Counted from the first letter of the stretch, positions 1-5,113 are shown. The stretch: DNA of 5,113 nt from an uncultured Bacilli bacterium (GCA_947593895.1 CANQDY010000096.1:1-5113); one strand, 5' to 3'. Notes: generated by a model not told the origin, from the letters alone. Made by a program: numbers and translations.

Positions 1-423
1 ACCATAAAAAAGAAATGGCTCTGGACTCATACCAGAAGTAATAAGGGCAGGAACAAAAGCAGTTGGTCCAGGTAAAGCTACAACATTAAAATTATTTTCT
101 GTAATATATTTCACCGTTTTATATCCCGGATCACTAATTATTGGTGTCCCCCTATCAGTAACTAGTGCTACATTCATACCTTTCTTTAAATAATCTAAAA
201 CTTTTTCCTTCACTATATCTTCATTATGTTCATGCAAAGATACAAGCTTCTTTTTAATATCTAAACTATTAAGTAAATTTAAAGTCACCCTCGTATCTTC
301 TGAAAAAATAACTTCAACTTGTTTCAATACCTTAATTGATCTATAAGTAATATCTTCCAAATTACCAATAGGAGTAGATATTAAATATAACGTAGCAGTA
401 CCATTATAACTATTTTGAATCAT
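1..423 (-). CDS. rsmI: 16S rRNA (cytidine(1402)-2'-O)-methyltransferase RsmI, N-terminal part (3' end beyond window)
   Basis: RsmI uses S-adenosylmethionine to methylate the ribose 2'-OH of C1402 in the decoding centre of 16S rRNA. I translated the 141 visible codons from the ATG at 421-423. They carry the family signature in order: STPIGNLEDIT (residues 16-26), SEDTR (41-45), HEHNE (64-68), DRGTPIISDPGY (90-101) and PGPTA (119-123). This is the N-terminal tetrapyrrole-methylase-like lobe; the C-terminal half lies off the window edge. The frame is open to base 1. The start is supported by a GGAGAG ribosome site (432-437) eight bases upstream, inside the last codons of trmN6, and only five bases separate the two genes. 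One oddity is Arg91 (AGG), where the family usually has Ala in SDAGTP. Bacillus has a small GIY-YIG gene (yazA) before rsmI; it is absent here. The identification is very secure. Confidence 0.95.
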   Translation of the reverse strand, partial: MIQNSYNGTATLYLISTPIGNLEDITYRSIKVLKQVEVIFSEDTRVTLNLLNSLDIKKKLVSLHEHNEDIVKEKVLDYLKKGMNVALVTDRGTPIISDPGYKTVKYITENNFNVVALPGPTAFVPALITSGMSPEPFLFYG

Positions 424-428
424 CAAAA

Positions 429-1151
429 TCACTCTCCAAACATATCTTTTACTTCAGAAGAATATTCATCATTTTCATCATATATAGTGAGAGGTGGAAG
501 CATTTTAAGTCCCACTTTTCCATTTAATGTAGCCTCGATAAGAACCAAATCACTATTTTTATTTCTTTTTGGATAAACAAAACGAATTTTCTTTGGTTCA
601 AAACCATATTTTTTCATCGCCATTAAAATATCCATAAGTCTCTCCGTCCTATGTACCAATGCAATCCTGCCATTATTTTTAAGCAAATGCTTACTGATAG
701 ATAAAACATCATCTAAATTCAAAAATTCTTCATGCCTTGCAATAGCCTTAACCGTATTTCTATTTTTATATAAATCATTTTTCGTTTTAAAATATGGAGG
801 ATTACAAGTAATAACATCAAAATAATCAGATTCAAATTTTTTAGTTAAATTCTTCGCATCGTCATTAATAAGTTCAATTTGATTAATCATATTATTTTCT
901 TTTATCGAAATTTTTCCCAAGTAAAAAACTTCTTTTTGCAGCTCAACACCATATATTTTAGCTTTAGTTCTATATGTAAGAAGCATTGGAATAGGTGCAT
1001 TTCCCGTAGCAATATCTAAAATTCTTTTATCCTTTAAATTAATTGTTACAAATTTAGCAAGAAGAAGCGAATCGAGAGACATTTTAAAATATTCTGTATC
1101 TTGATAAATATAAGCATCCTTATAATTTAAAAGATTATTTCTTACTATCAT
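429..1151 (-). CDS. trmN6: tRNA1(Val) (adenine(37)-N6)-methyltransferase, YabB/TrmN6 family
   Basis: This is a SAM-dependent class I methyltransferase of the YabB/TrmN6 (E. coli YfiC) family, which N6-methylates A37 of tRNA1(Val). Counting from the ATG at 1149-1151 (240 aa), motif I is LDIATGN (46-51 and next residues), the SAM-binding acidic region follows at GVELQ (68-72), and the catalytic adenine-N6 motif is NPPYFKT (117-123). IARHE, LVHR and the late RFVYPK block are typical of Firmicutes YabB. The length is normal for the family. An in-frame TTG at 1158-1160 would add three residues, but neither start has a good ribosome site and ATG is the simpler choice. The start overlaps the end of ricT by 17 bases, suggesting translational coupling. 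The stop is TGA (429-431), followed at once by rsmI, which argues against TGA being read as Trp. The tRNA substrate is inferred from the family. Confidence 0.9.
   Translation of the reverse strand: MIVRNNLLNYKDAYIYQDTEYFKMSLDSLLLAKFVTINLKDKRILDIATGNAPIPMLLTYRTKAKIYGVELQKEVFYLGKISIKENNMINQIELINDDAKNLTKKFESDYFDVITCNPPYFKTKNDLYKNRNTVKAIARHEEFLNLDDVLSISKHLLKNNGRIALVHRTERLMDILMAMKKYGFEPKKIRFVYPKRNKNSDLVLIEATLNGKVGLKMLPPLTIYDENDEYSSEVKDMFGE
432..437 (-). promoter_or_regulatory. Ribosome binding site of rsmI inside the trmN6 coding end
   Basis: GGAGAG encodes the final Gly-Glu of trmN6 and lies eight bases from the rsmI ATG. Its position supports both the rsmI start and the reading of the intervening TGA (429-431) as a real stop. 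Confidence 0.7.
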
Positions 1152-1914
1152 TCTTATCAACTTCTATTATATCATCATCAATTAAAACTTTATATTTACC
1201 CGCTAGAGGATCAACTGAAAGAACTTTTCCCTCACGATTATTTATCGTAACTTTTTTTCCAACATCTGGAATATCAACTTTAGCTTCAAGATACTGTTCA
1301 TTTTCATAATTCAAGCAACAAAGCAATCTACCACAAACACCATTTATTTTAGTAGGATTTAAAGCAAGGCCTTGATTTTTTGCCATGCTAATTGATACCG
1401 TATCAAAAGAATTCAAAAAAGTACGACAACATAAAAATCTTCCACATGGTCCTAGTCCACCAATTTCCTTTGCCTTATCTCTAACTCCAATTTGTCTAAG
1501 TTCTATTCTTGTTCTGAGCTTAGCACCTAATTCCTTAGCAAGTTGTCTAAAATCCACTCTTTCATCAGATAAAAATCTAAATAATAATTGACTTTTATCA
1601 AAATTATAATTTGCATCGATAACATTCATATTTAAGTTCTTTTTAAGTACCATCTCACGACACTTTTCTAATGCAACCTTTTCATCAGTTAAATTTTGCA
1701 AATACTTAAGATAATCTTTTTTGGTAGCAATTCTAACAATTTTATCATATTTTTCATCATTATTTTCATTTTCTAAAAAAGATACTACTGTGCCAAATTG
1801 TAAACCTCTATCAGAATTAACAATAACAGTTAAATTAATTTTCAAATTCAAATCATTATCAAAATAATAATTCACTTTTCCACTATTGTTAATTTTTACA
1901 CCAACAACTCTCAT
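1135..1914 (-). CDS. ricT: PSP1 domain protein RicT (YaaT), iron-sulfur subunit of the Ric complex
   Basis: RicT is the PSP1-domain member of the RicA-RicF-RicT (YmcA-YlbF-YaaT) complex. In B. subtilis that complex works with RNase Y in mRNA maturation and also affects competence, biofilm formation and sporulation. The 259 residues match the family's usual size (about 275 in B. subtilis). Two near-identical cysteine motifs stand out: CGRFLCC (157-163) and CGRLLCC (194-200). These six cysteines are the family's known Fe-S cluster ligand region. The stretch LRTRIELRQIGVRD (133-146) is also highly typical, and a small beta-rich tail (about 216-254) follows. The ATG at 1912-1914 shares one base with the holB TAA stop, and GGTG lies seven bases upstream, so translation is probably coupled to holB. 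Fe-S binding is from family knowledge. The partners RicA and RicF are not in the window. Confidence 0.94.
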   Translation of the reverse strand: MRVVGVKINNSGKVNYYFDNDLNLKINLTVIVNSDRGLQFGTVVSFLENENNDEKYDKIVRIATKKDYLKYLQNLTDEKVALEKCREMVLKKNLNMNVIDANYNFDKSQLLFRFLSDERVDFRQLAKELGAKLRTRIELRQIGVRDKAKEIGGLGPCGRFLCCRTFLNSFDTVSISMAKNQGLALNPTKINGVCGRLLCCLNYENEQYLEAKVDIPDVGKKVTINNREGKVLSVDPLAGKYKVLIDDDIIEVDKNDSKK

Positions 1915-2849
1915 TAATTATCACCACACATTTCTATTATCAAATTATCAATTAGTAAATTAATATTCAAATTTCTTTTTACATTGTTTTTTGCCTCATC
2001 CAATATTTCAATCTTTTTACATAACGAAATAATATCATTAGTTTTAGCTATTTCTTTAATATCTTCTACTTTATCTGAAAAAAAGTTTATTGAACCACTA
2101 GATATATATTTTAACACATCATAATAAAAATTAATCATAAATTCGATACCTAATACATTTAAACTTCTATCTTTAAATACACTATGCCAAATTTTTTTAG
2201 TATAAATCAAAGCATCAATACCATTTTTTTCAATATATTTAATAAAATTAATTAAACTATTAATAATTTCATTTTGCTCTTCTTTAGATAAATATTCATA
2301 TTCCGTATTCTTAATAATATTTAAAAAATTACTATTTACATCATTCTCATACTTCATCTTATTTAGCTTAATAATTTGACATCTAGAAATAATTGTTGGT
2401 AAAAGTAAATTTACATTGTCTGTGACAAGAATAGCAACAATATTATCAACAGGCTCTTCCAAAAATTTTAATATTGAATTAGCTGTTTGAACATTCATTT
2501 TTTCAGCATTTTTAATAATATATACTTTCCAAATACCCTCGAAGGCTTTCTTACTAAATTCACTCTGCAAATCTAAAAGTTGCTCTTTTTTTATCCACAG
2601 TCCATCTGATTCAATAATTTTCACATCAATATAATTACCATCATCAATTCTTTTGAAAATATTATCTTTATCCTTATCAGAAGCAGACTTACAAACAATC
2701 ATTTTTGCAAAATAAATAGCCATATCAGTAGCAATACTATTTCCACCAGAATCAAATATATAGGCATGAGAAATTCTATCATTATCAACAGCATTTTTAA
2801 GCATAGCACATATACTAGCCTGTCCACTTATACAAGTATCTAACATCAT
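1914..2849 (-). CDS. holB: DNA polymerase III delta-prime subunit (clamp loader), lacking the zinc-finger cysteines
   Basis: Delta-prime is the rigid stator of the clamp-loader ring that places the sliding clamp on primed DNA; it partners with DnaX (same operon) and delta. The 311-aa protein has SHAYIFDSGG (27-36) at the P-loop position, with no GKT. KNAEKMNVQTANSILKFLEEP (113-133, a strong AAA+ delta-prime block) and TIISRCQ (152-158) follow, the latter giving the SRC arginine finger at 155-157. The rest is a helical collar region of low similarity. Most family members have four zinc-binding cysteines after the first strand. Here only Cys53 remains, and the aligned CxxC before KRIDDGN is DNIF. 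A degenerate P-loop is normal for delta-prime; the missing zinc site is less so. Two adjacent ATGs (2847-2849 and 2844-2846) follow an AGAGGTG ribosome site with GAGG spacings of 3 and 6 bases, so the second may be the true start. Confidence 0.93.
   Translation of the reverse strand: MMLDTCISGQASICAMLKNAVDNDRISHAYIFDSGGNSIATDMAIYFAKMIVCKSASDKDKDNIFKRIDDGNYIDVKIIESDGLWIKKEQLLDLQSEFSKKAFEGIWKVYIIKNAEKMNVQTANSILKFLEEPVDNIVAILVTDNVNLLLPTIISRCQIIKLNKMKYENDVNSNFLNIIKNTEYEYLSKEEQNEIINSLINFIKYIEKNGIDALIYTKKIWHSVFKDRSLNVLGIEFMINFYYDVLKYISSGSINFFSDKVEDIKEIAKTNDIISLCKKIEILDEAKNNVKRNLNINLLIDNLIIEMCGDN
2591..2599 (+). promoter_or_regulatory. Single perfect DnaA-box 9-mer within holB
   Basis: TTATCCACA is the canonical DnaA recognition 9-mer. 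It lies inside holB, where the other strand encodes Leu-Trp-Ile-Lys. Three TTATCAACA near-matches occur at 2443-2451, 2782-2790 and 4849-4857. There is no cluster and no AT-rich unwinding element, so it is not an origin; at most it is a titration or regulatory site, and chance is possible. Confidence 0.2.
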
Positions 2850-2850
2850 T

Positions 2851-2857
2851 CACCTCT
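2851..2857 (-). promoter_or_regulatory. Ribosome binding site of holB
   Basis: AGAGGTG follows the bofA-like TAA stop (2858-2860) without any intervening base and precedes ATGATG. GAGG lies three bases from the first ATG and six from the second, so the second Met is a credible start. The whole bofA–holB junction is eight bases and is filled by this site. Confidence 0.75.
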
Positions 2858-3046
2858 TTAAATAATGAATAAAGAAAATAAACATAAACCAATCATACCA
2901 GGAAAACCTAAAATAGTAACAAATAATATTGTAAATATATTAATAGGAATAGTAACACTTATTGGAAAAACAATCACATTATAAGTATAAAGTAAAAGGA
3001 CACTAAGTATAACTTTTTTTACCACATCAAAAAATATTTTAAACAT
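2858..3046 (-). CDS. bofA: Short BofA-family (pro-sigmaK processing inhibitor-like) membrane protein
   Basis: This is a 62-residue hydrophobic protein matching the C-terminal part of BofA. In B. subtilis BofA sits in the forespore outer membrane and holds back the SpoIVFB protease that processes pro-sigmaK. Visible matches are a lysine pair before a first membrane segment (about residues 12-29), a conserved Asn after LLLYTY, then IPINIFT (34-40) and ILGFPG (45-50) in a second membrane segment, ending in SLFII. B. subtilis BofA has about 87 residues and an extra N-terminal membrane helix, which is absent here. The start is the ATG at 3044-3046, because GGGTG (3053-3057) lies six bases upstream; a GTG at 3053-3055 is in frame but lies inside that site. 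The position after recR matches Bacillus synteny. Family membership is fairly firm, but a sporulation role in this organism is unproven. Confidence 0.82.
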   Translation of the reverse strand: MFKIFFDVVKKVILSVLLLYTYNVIVFPISVTIPINIFTILFVTILGFPGMIGLCLFSLFII

Positions 3047-3052
3047 TATTTT

Positions 3053-3057
3053 CACCC
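3053..3057 (-). promoter_or_regulatory. Ribosome binding site deciding the bofA-like start
   Basis: GGGTG lies six bases upstream of the ATG at 3044-3046. The in-frame GTG (3053-3055) is part of this site and has no ribosome site of its own, so the shorter 62-residue protein is preferred over the 65-residue one. Confidence 0.65.
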
Positions 3058-3082
3058 AGTAAAATATATGAAATCAGCAAAA

Positions 3083-3676
3083 TTATATGTCTTTTCTTCC
3101 TTCAAAAGCAAATTCCAAAGTCATCGAATCAATATATTCAATATCTGTTCCAATAGGAATACCCGTAGCAATTCTTGTAATTTTAATATTCTTATTTTCC
3201 AAAACTTTTTTAATATATTGCATAGTCGTCTCACCCTCAATTGATGGTTTAAGAGCAAGTACTAATTCTTCAGTACCTTCACTATCAATTCTAGTAAGCA
3301 ATTTATCTATATTAATATCTTCGGGTCCTATTCCTTCAAGAGGAGATATAAGGCCACCTAGAACATGATACTTACCATTAAATATATTAATTTTTTCAAA
3401 CAAAGCAATATCTTTAGCTTTTTCAACAACAAAAATAATTTTACTATTACGGTTTTTATCTTCACAAATATTACATATATTTTTTTCGGAGATATTTCCA
3501 CATATCTCACAATTAGTCAATTTATCTCTTACTGCAATTATAGCATCCGAAAAAGAAGTAAGTTTTTCTTTACTAAAACCAATTAAAGCAAAGGCAAGCC
3601 TTTCAGCAGTTTTCTCCCCAATTCCAGGAAGATCTTTCAAACAATCAATTATATTTTTAATACTTTCTGGATACAT
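3083..3676 (-). CDS. recR: Recombination mediator protein RecR
   Basis: RecR forms a ring-shaped clamp on DNA and, with RecO (and RecF), loads RecA onto SSB-coated single strands at gaps. The 197 residues equal the family length. Domains in order: helix-hairpin-helix with LPGIGEKTAERLAF (16-29); a C4 zinc finger with Cys56, Cys59, Cys68 and Cys71; a Toprim domain from IIFVVEKAKD (80-89) through YHVLGGLISPLEGIGP (103-118) to the SIEGETTMQYI block (145-155); and the C-terminal TRIATGIPIGTDIEY (167-181) followed by the conserved FEGR. The Toprim segment usually reads NPTxEGE; here it is KPSIEGE, a mild divergence. The ATG at 3674-3676 follows the ybaB TAG with one base between, and only a weak GGA site is present, so it probably depends on coupling to ybaB. 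The following gap of 36 bases is the largest in the window. Bacillus yaaL, normally next, is missing. Confidence 0.97.
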   Translation of the reverse strand: MYPESIKNIIDCLKDLPGIGEKTAERLAFALIGFSKEKLTSFSDAIIAVRDKLTNCEICGNISEKNICNICEDKNRNSKIIFVVEKAKDIALFEKINIFNGKYHVLGGLISPLEGIGPEDINIDKLLTRIDSEGTEELVLALKPSIEGETTMQYIKKVLENKNIKITRIATGIPIGTDIEYIDSMTLEFAFEGRKDI

Positions 3677-3677
3677 A

Positions 3678-3983
3678 CTACATCATTCCATTTAACATTT
3701 TTCCATATTTTCCAAGTTTAACTTGTTTATCATCCTCAAGATTTTTATTTGCTTCATTAACAGCAACTAAAAACATATCTTCAAGCATTTCAATATCATC
3801 TTTATCAATTTCTTCACTATTAATCTTAACAGAAATAAGTTCATGCTTTCCATTAATTTTCACACTAACTAACTGTGAAGTTCCTTCATAAACACTATTT
3901 TCAAGTTCCTTTTGAGCATTTTCAATATCCTTTTGCATTTTTTTTGCTTGCATCATTATAGCCTGCATATTCATTATCATCAT
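3678..3983 (-). CDS. ebfC: YbaB/EbfC family nucleoid-associated DNA-binding protein
   Basis: YbaB/EbfC proteins are small homodimers shaped like tweezers that bind DNA and are encoded almost universally between dnaX and recR, as here. Of the 101 residues, the Met/Lys/Gln-rich N-terminal helix (about 6-29, with MMQAKKMQKDIENAQKEL) is followed by YEGTSQLVSVKINGKHEL (32-49), SVKINSEEID (51-60) and DIEMLEDMFLVAVNEA (63-78), all typical of the family. The usual Gly-rich tail is reduced to KYGKMLNGMM. The protein begins with stacked Met codons (residues 1, 2, 4 and 6). An AAAGGAG ribosome site (3985-3991) gives GGAG spacings of 1, 4 and 10 bases to the ATGs at 3981-3983, 3978-3980 and 3972-3974. 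The true start is therefore probably the second or third of these; the longest form is given. The stop is TAG, unlike the TAA used by most neighbours. Confidence 0.93.
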   Translation of the reverse strand: MMIMNMQAIMMQAKKMQKDIENAQKELENSVYEGTSQLVSVKINGKHELISVKINSEEIDKDDIEMLEDMFLVAVNEANKNLEDDKQVKLGKYGKMLNGMM

Positions 3984-3984
3984 T

Positions 3985-3991
3985 CTCCTTT
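3985..3991 (-). promoter_or_regulatory. Ribosome binding site of ybaB/ebfC
   Basis: AAAGGAG is the best Shine-Dalgarno match in the window. It overlaps the dnaX TAA stop (3990-3992), so ribosomes finishing dnaX are placed directly on it. Its distance to the first ATG is only one base after GGAG, which favours the second (four bases) or third (ten bases) of the stacked ATG codons. Confidence 0.8.
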
Positions 3992-5113
3992 ATTTATATT
4001 CTATAATATTATCTCCTACCAAATCAATCAGTTCATCGACAGGAGTTTTATCATTTTTAACAGTACAGTTATTTTCTTCCTTTACAGTATATTTAATTCC
4101 ATTTTTAATATTTTCAATATATTTATTTTTCACATCATTCCATTCATCTTCCGTAATTGCAACAACAAAAGAATTATATCCAAAAGCATTATTAAATAAT
4201 TTTTGAATAATTTCATTATTTTCATTTATTCTATCAACAATCGAATCATATTTACTTGCAACCATTATATATTCTTCTGAAGCAACAACAGCTGAAGAAT
4301 CTCTTAAAAGTCCCGCAACGACAGAAAATTCATCATTATATAGATATTCATCAATGTTTTTCCATTTATTTTTAATTTCTTTCAAAACTGCCTTTGATGC
4401 TAAAGCAAGAGAATTATTAATTCTAATTTTAATATTGCTACTATTTTCATTTTTTGTTTTTATTATTTTCTTTTCTAATTTTTTTTGTTCTTGTAGCATT
4501 ACTTTTTCATTATTATTATCTCTTTCTTTACTTTTATCAATTTCAATTATTTCCCGGGAAATAATTTTTTCACTTTTATTATAAATACTATCAGAAAACT
4601 TAAGAATTGACGTTAAAAACAAAATAGAAGCATGAGAAGAAAGCTTAACAACATTCTGTAACTCATTTAAAGTTTCAATCAAATCATATAATATTTTATT
4701 ATCATATTTGTTACTAATACTTATAATACTATCATTTTTAGTTTGTATATTAGAAAGAATATTAGCATTTTTATATAAAACAACATCTTTTAAAAATATA
4801 ATTATTTCCTCGACAAACTTATTAATATCGATGCTTTCTTTATCGATATTATCAACAAATTCAATAATTTTAATTTTATTATTCACAGTAATATAATCTA
4901 GTAATTTGCAAAGATCATTATACGAAACAGAACCATTTATTTTATATACATCATCTATAGCAATATGAGAATTACTATATGTAACAAGCTGATCCAAAAG
5001 ATTAATTGCATCTCTCATTCCACCATCAGATAATCTAGCTATTTCAAATAAAGCATCATTTTCAATATCAATATTTTCCATATCAGCAATTTGTTTTAAT
5101 CTGTCAACAATAA
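3990..5113 (-). CDS. dnaX: DNA polymerase III subunits gamma/tau (DnaX), C-terminal part (5' end beyond window)
   Basis: DnaX is the ATPase motor of the clamp loader and, through its C-terminal region, links it to the helicase and polymerase. The frame is open to the window edge; 373 residues are visible and roughly 180 N-terminal residues (P-loop, zinc site, SRC motif) are outside. The first visible residues, IVDRLKQIADMEN, precede the sensor-2 motif SDGGMRDAINLLDQ (28-41), diagnostic of DnaX. Next come the oligomerisation domain III (about 55-175), a Lys/Glu/Asn-rich linker (about 180-225), and a compact C-terminal domain (about 226-373) with LASKAVLKEIKNKW and YNSFVVAITEDEW. The linker contains an A8 run that could allow a shorter gamma-like product, and a GC-cored palindrome. 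An internal ATG at 5079-5081 lies inside the AAA+ region and is not the start. The TAA stop overlaps the ribosome site of the next gene. Confidence 0.95.
   Translation of the reverse strand, partial: IVDRLKQIADMENIDIENDALFEIARLSDGGMRDAINLLDQLVTYSNSHIAIDDVYKINGSVSYNDLCKLLDYITVNNKIKIIEFVDNIDKESIDINKFVEEIIIFLKDVVLYKNANILSNIQTKNDSIISISNKYDNKILYDLIETLNELQNVVKLSSHASILFLTSILKFSDSIYNKSEKIISREIIEIDKSKERDNNNEKVMLQEQKKLEKKIIKTKNENSSNIKIRINNSLALASKAVLKEIKNKWKNIDEYLYNDEFSVVAGLLRDSSAVVASEEYIMVASKYDSIVDRINENNEIIQKLFNNAFGYNSFVVAITEDEWNDVKNKYIENIKNGIKYTVKEENNCTVKNDKTPVDELIDLVGDNIIEYK
4479..4486 (-). other. A8 run in dnaX linker, possible frameshift/slippage site
   Basis: In the coding strand the frame reads CAA AAA AAA TTA, so the heptamer A AAA AAA is in the phase needed for -1 slippage. 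A -1 shift gives ten further codons and a TGA at 4447-4449; a +1 shift meets TAG at 4475-4477 at once. Either product would keep domains I-III and lose the C-terminal domain, as gamma does in E. coli. No upstream Shine-Dalgarno-like booster or downstream hairpin is evident, and an equal A8 run occurs in ybaB (3938-3945). Confidence 0.3.
4545..4566. repeat. 22-bp perfect palindrome with CCCGGG core inside dnaX
   Basis: Eleven bases on each side of the centre (between 4555 and 4556) are perfectly complementary, with no spacer; the core reads TTTCCCGGGAAA and is flanked by AT-only arms. It encodes part of the DnaX linker (around Ser-Arg-Glu-Ile-Ile). On the plus strand it is followed by six T residues (4565-4570, partly in the arm), which resembles an intrinsic terminator for antisense transcription; on the coding strand no T-run follows. 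The function is unknown. The palindrome itself is seen directly. Confidence 0.85.

Noticed and set aside
1158..1160. TTG as the start of trmN6
   Set aside because: An ATG three codons later is available, and the TTG has no ribosome site of its own.
1385..1591. Plus-strand open frame opposite ricT
   Set aside because: It lies antisense to the conserved cysteine motifs of ricT and has no independent support.
3047..3082. Possible promoter in the 36-base recR–bofA gap
   Set aside because: TATATT resembles a -10, but the only TTG-type -35 candidate is six bases away, far too close; the gap is better read as leader plus ribosome site.
3087..3586. Two plus-strand open frames opposite recR
   Set aside because: They are shadows of recR, which has complete HhH, zinc-finger and Toprim motifs; the frames show no family resemblance.
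3912..4199. Plus-strand open frame rich in Phe, Ile and Ser opposite ybaB and dnaX
   Set aside because: It is antisense to two certain genes, has low-complexity composition typical of the complement of Lys/Asn/Glu codons, and lacks a ribosome site.
4823..4851. 10-bp inverted repeat (arms 4823-4832 and 4842-4851, 9-nt loop) in dnaX
   Set aside because: The arms are nearly all A/T around ATCGAT, and with this composition such stems are expected by chance; they arise from the repeated Ile-Asp codons.
4354..4896. Hydrophobic plus-strand open frames opposite dnaX that look like membrane proteins
   Set aside because: Leu/Ile/Phe runs are what the complement of an AT-rich Lys/Asn-rich linker produces; no start signals or family motifs.
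5079..5081. ATG inside dnaX as a gene start
   Set aside because: The frame continues upstream to the window edge with DnaX-like sequence (IVDRLKQIAD), and this ATG is within the AAA+ module.

Overview
The window is a stretch of a conserved, co-directional housekeeping operon from an AT-rich, low-GC Gram-positive bacterium. Every gene is on the minus strand, so transcription runs from base 5113 towards base 1. The order is dnaX (5' end off the window) – ybaB/ebfC – recR – bofA-like – holB – ricT (PSP1) – trmN6/yabB – rsmI (3' end off the window). This is the dnaX-to-rsmI neighbourhood known from Bacillus subtilis and relatives, so the source is most likely a member of Bacilli in the broad sense. 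Base composition is roughly three quarters A+T by eye, Arg is nearly always AGA, and Shine-Dalgarno sites are of the GGAG/GAGG type. TGA is a stop (end of trmN6), all five Trp codons I checked are TGG, and AGG sits at three family-conserved arginines. A TGA=Trp code of the Mycoplasma type is therefore unlikely. An uncultured gut-type or Mollicutes-adjacent Bacilli lineage would fit, but that is inference.

Layout, in transcription order. Bases 5113-3990 hold the lid, domain III, linker and C-terminal domain of the clamp-loader subunit tau. 3983-3678 is the nucleoid-associated protein YbaB/EbfC. 3676-3083 is recombination mediator RecR. 3046-2858 is a very short membrane protein of the BofA family. 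2849-1914 is clamp-loader subunit delta-prime. 1914-1135 is the PSP1 protein RicT, with six clustered cysteines. 1151-429 is the tRNA1(Val) adenine-N6 methyltransferase. 423-1 is the N-terminal half of the 16S rRNA C1402 2'-O-methyltransferase RsmI. Gaps are 36 nt or less, most are under 10 nt, and two junctions overlap. No stretch lacks a gene, and I see no internal promoter or operon terminator, so one polycistronic mRNA is the simplest reading.

Functionally the block joins replication (DnaX and HolB, two clamp-loader subunits), repair and nucleoid structure (RecR, YbaB), RNA maturation (RicT), translation-related RNA methylation (TrmN6, RsmI) and one sporulation-family membrane protein.

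I found no new defence, mobile or biosynthetic system. The items most worth a second look are a 22-bp perfect GC-cored palindrome inside dnaX carrying the window's only CGG codon, the miniature BofA lying directly against holB, the loss of the zinc-finger cysteines in delta-prime, and an A8 slip site in the dnaX linker.
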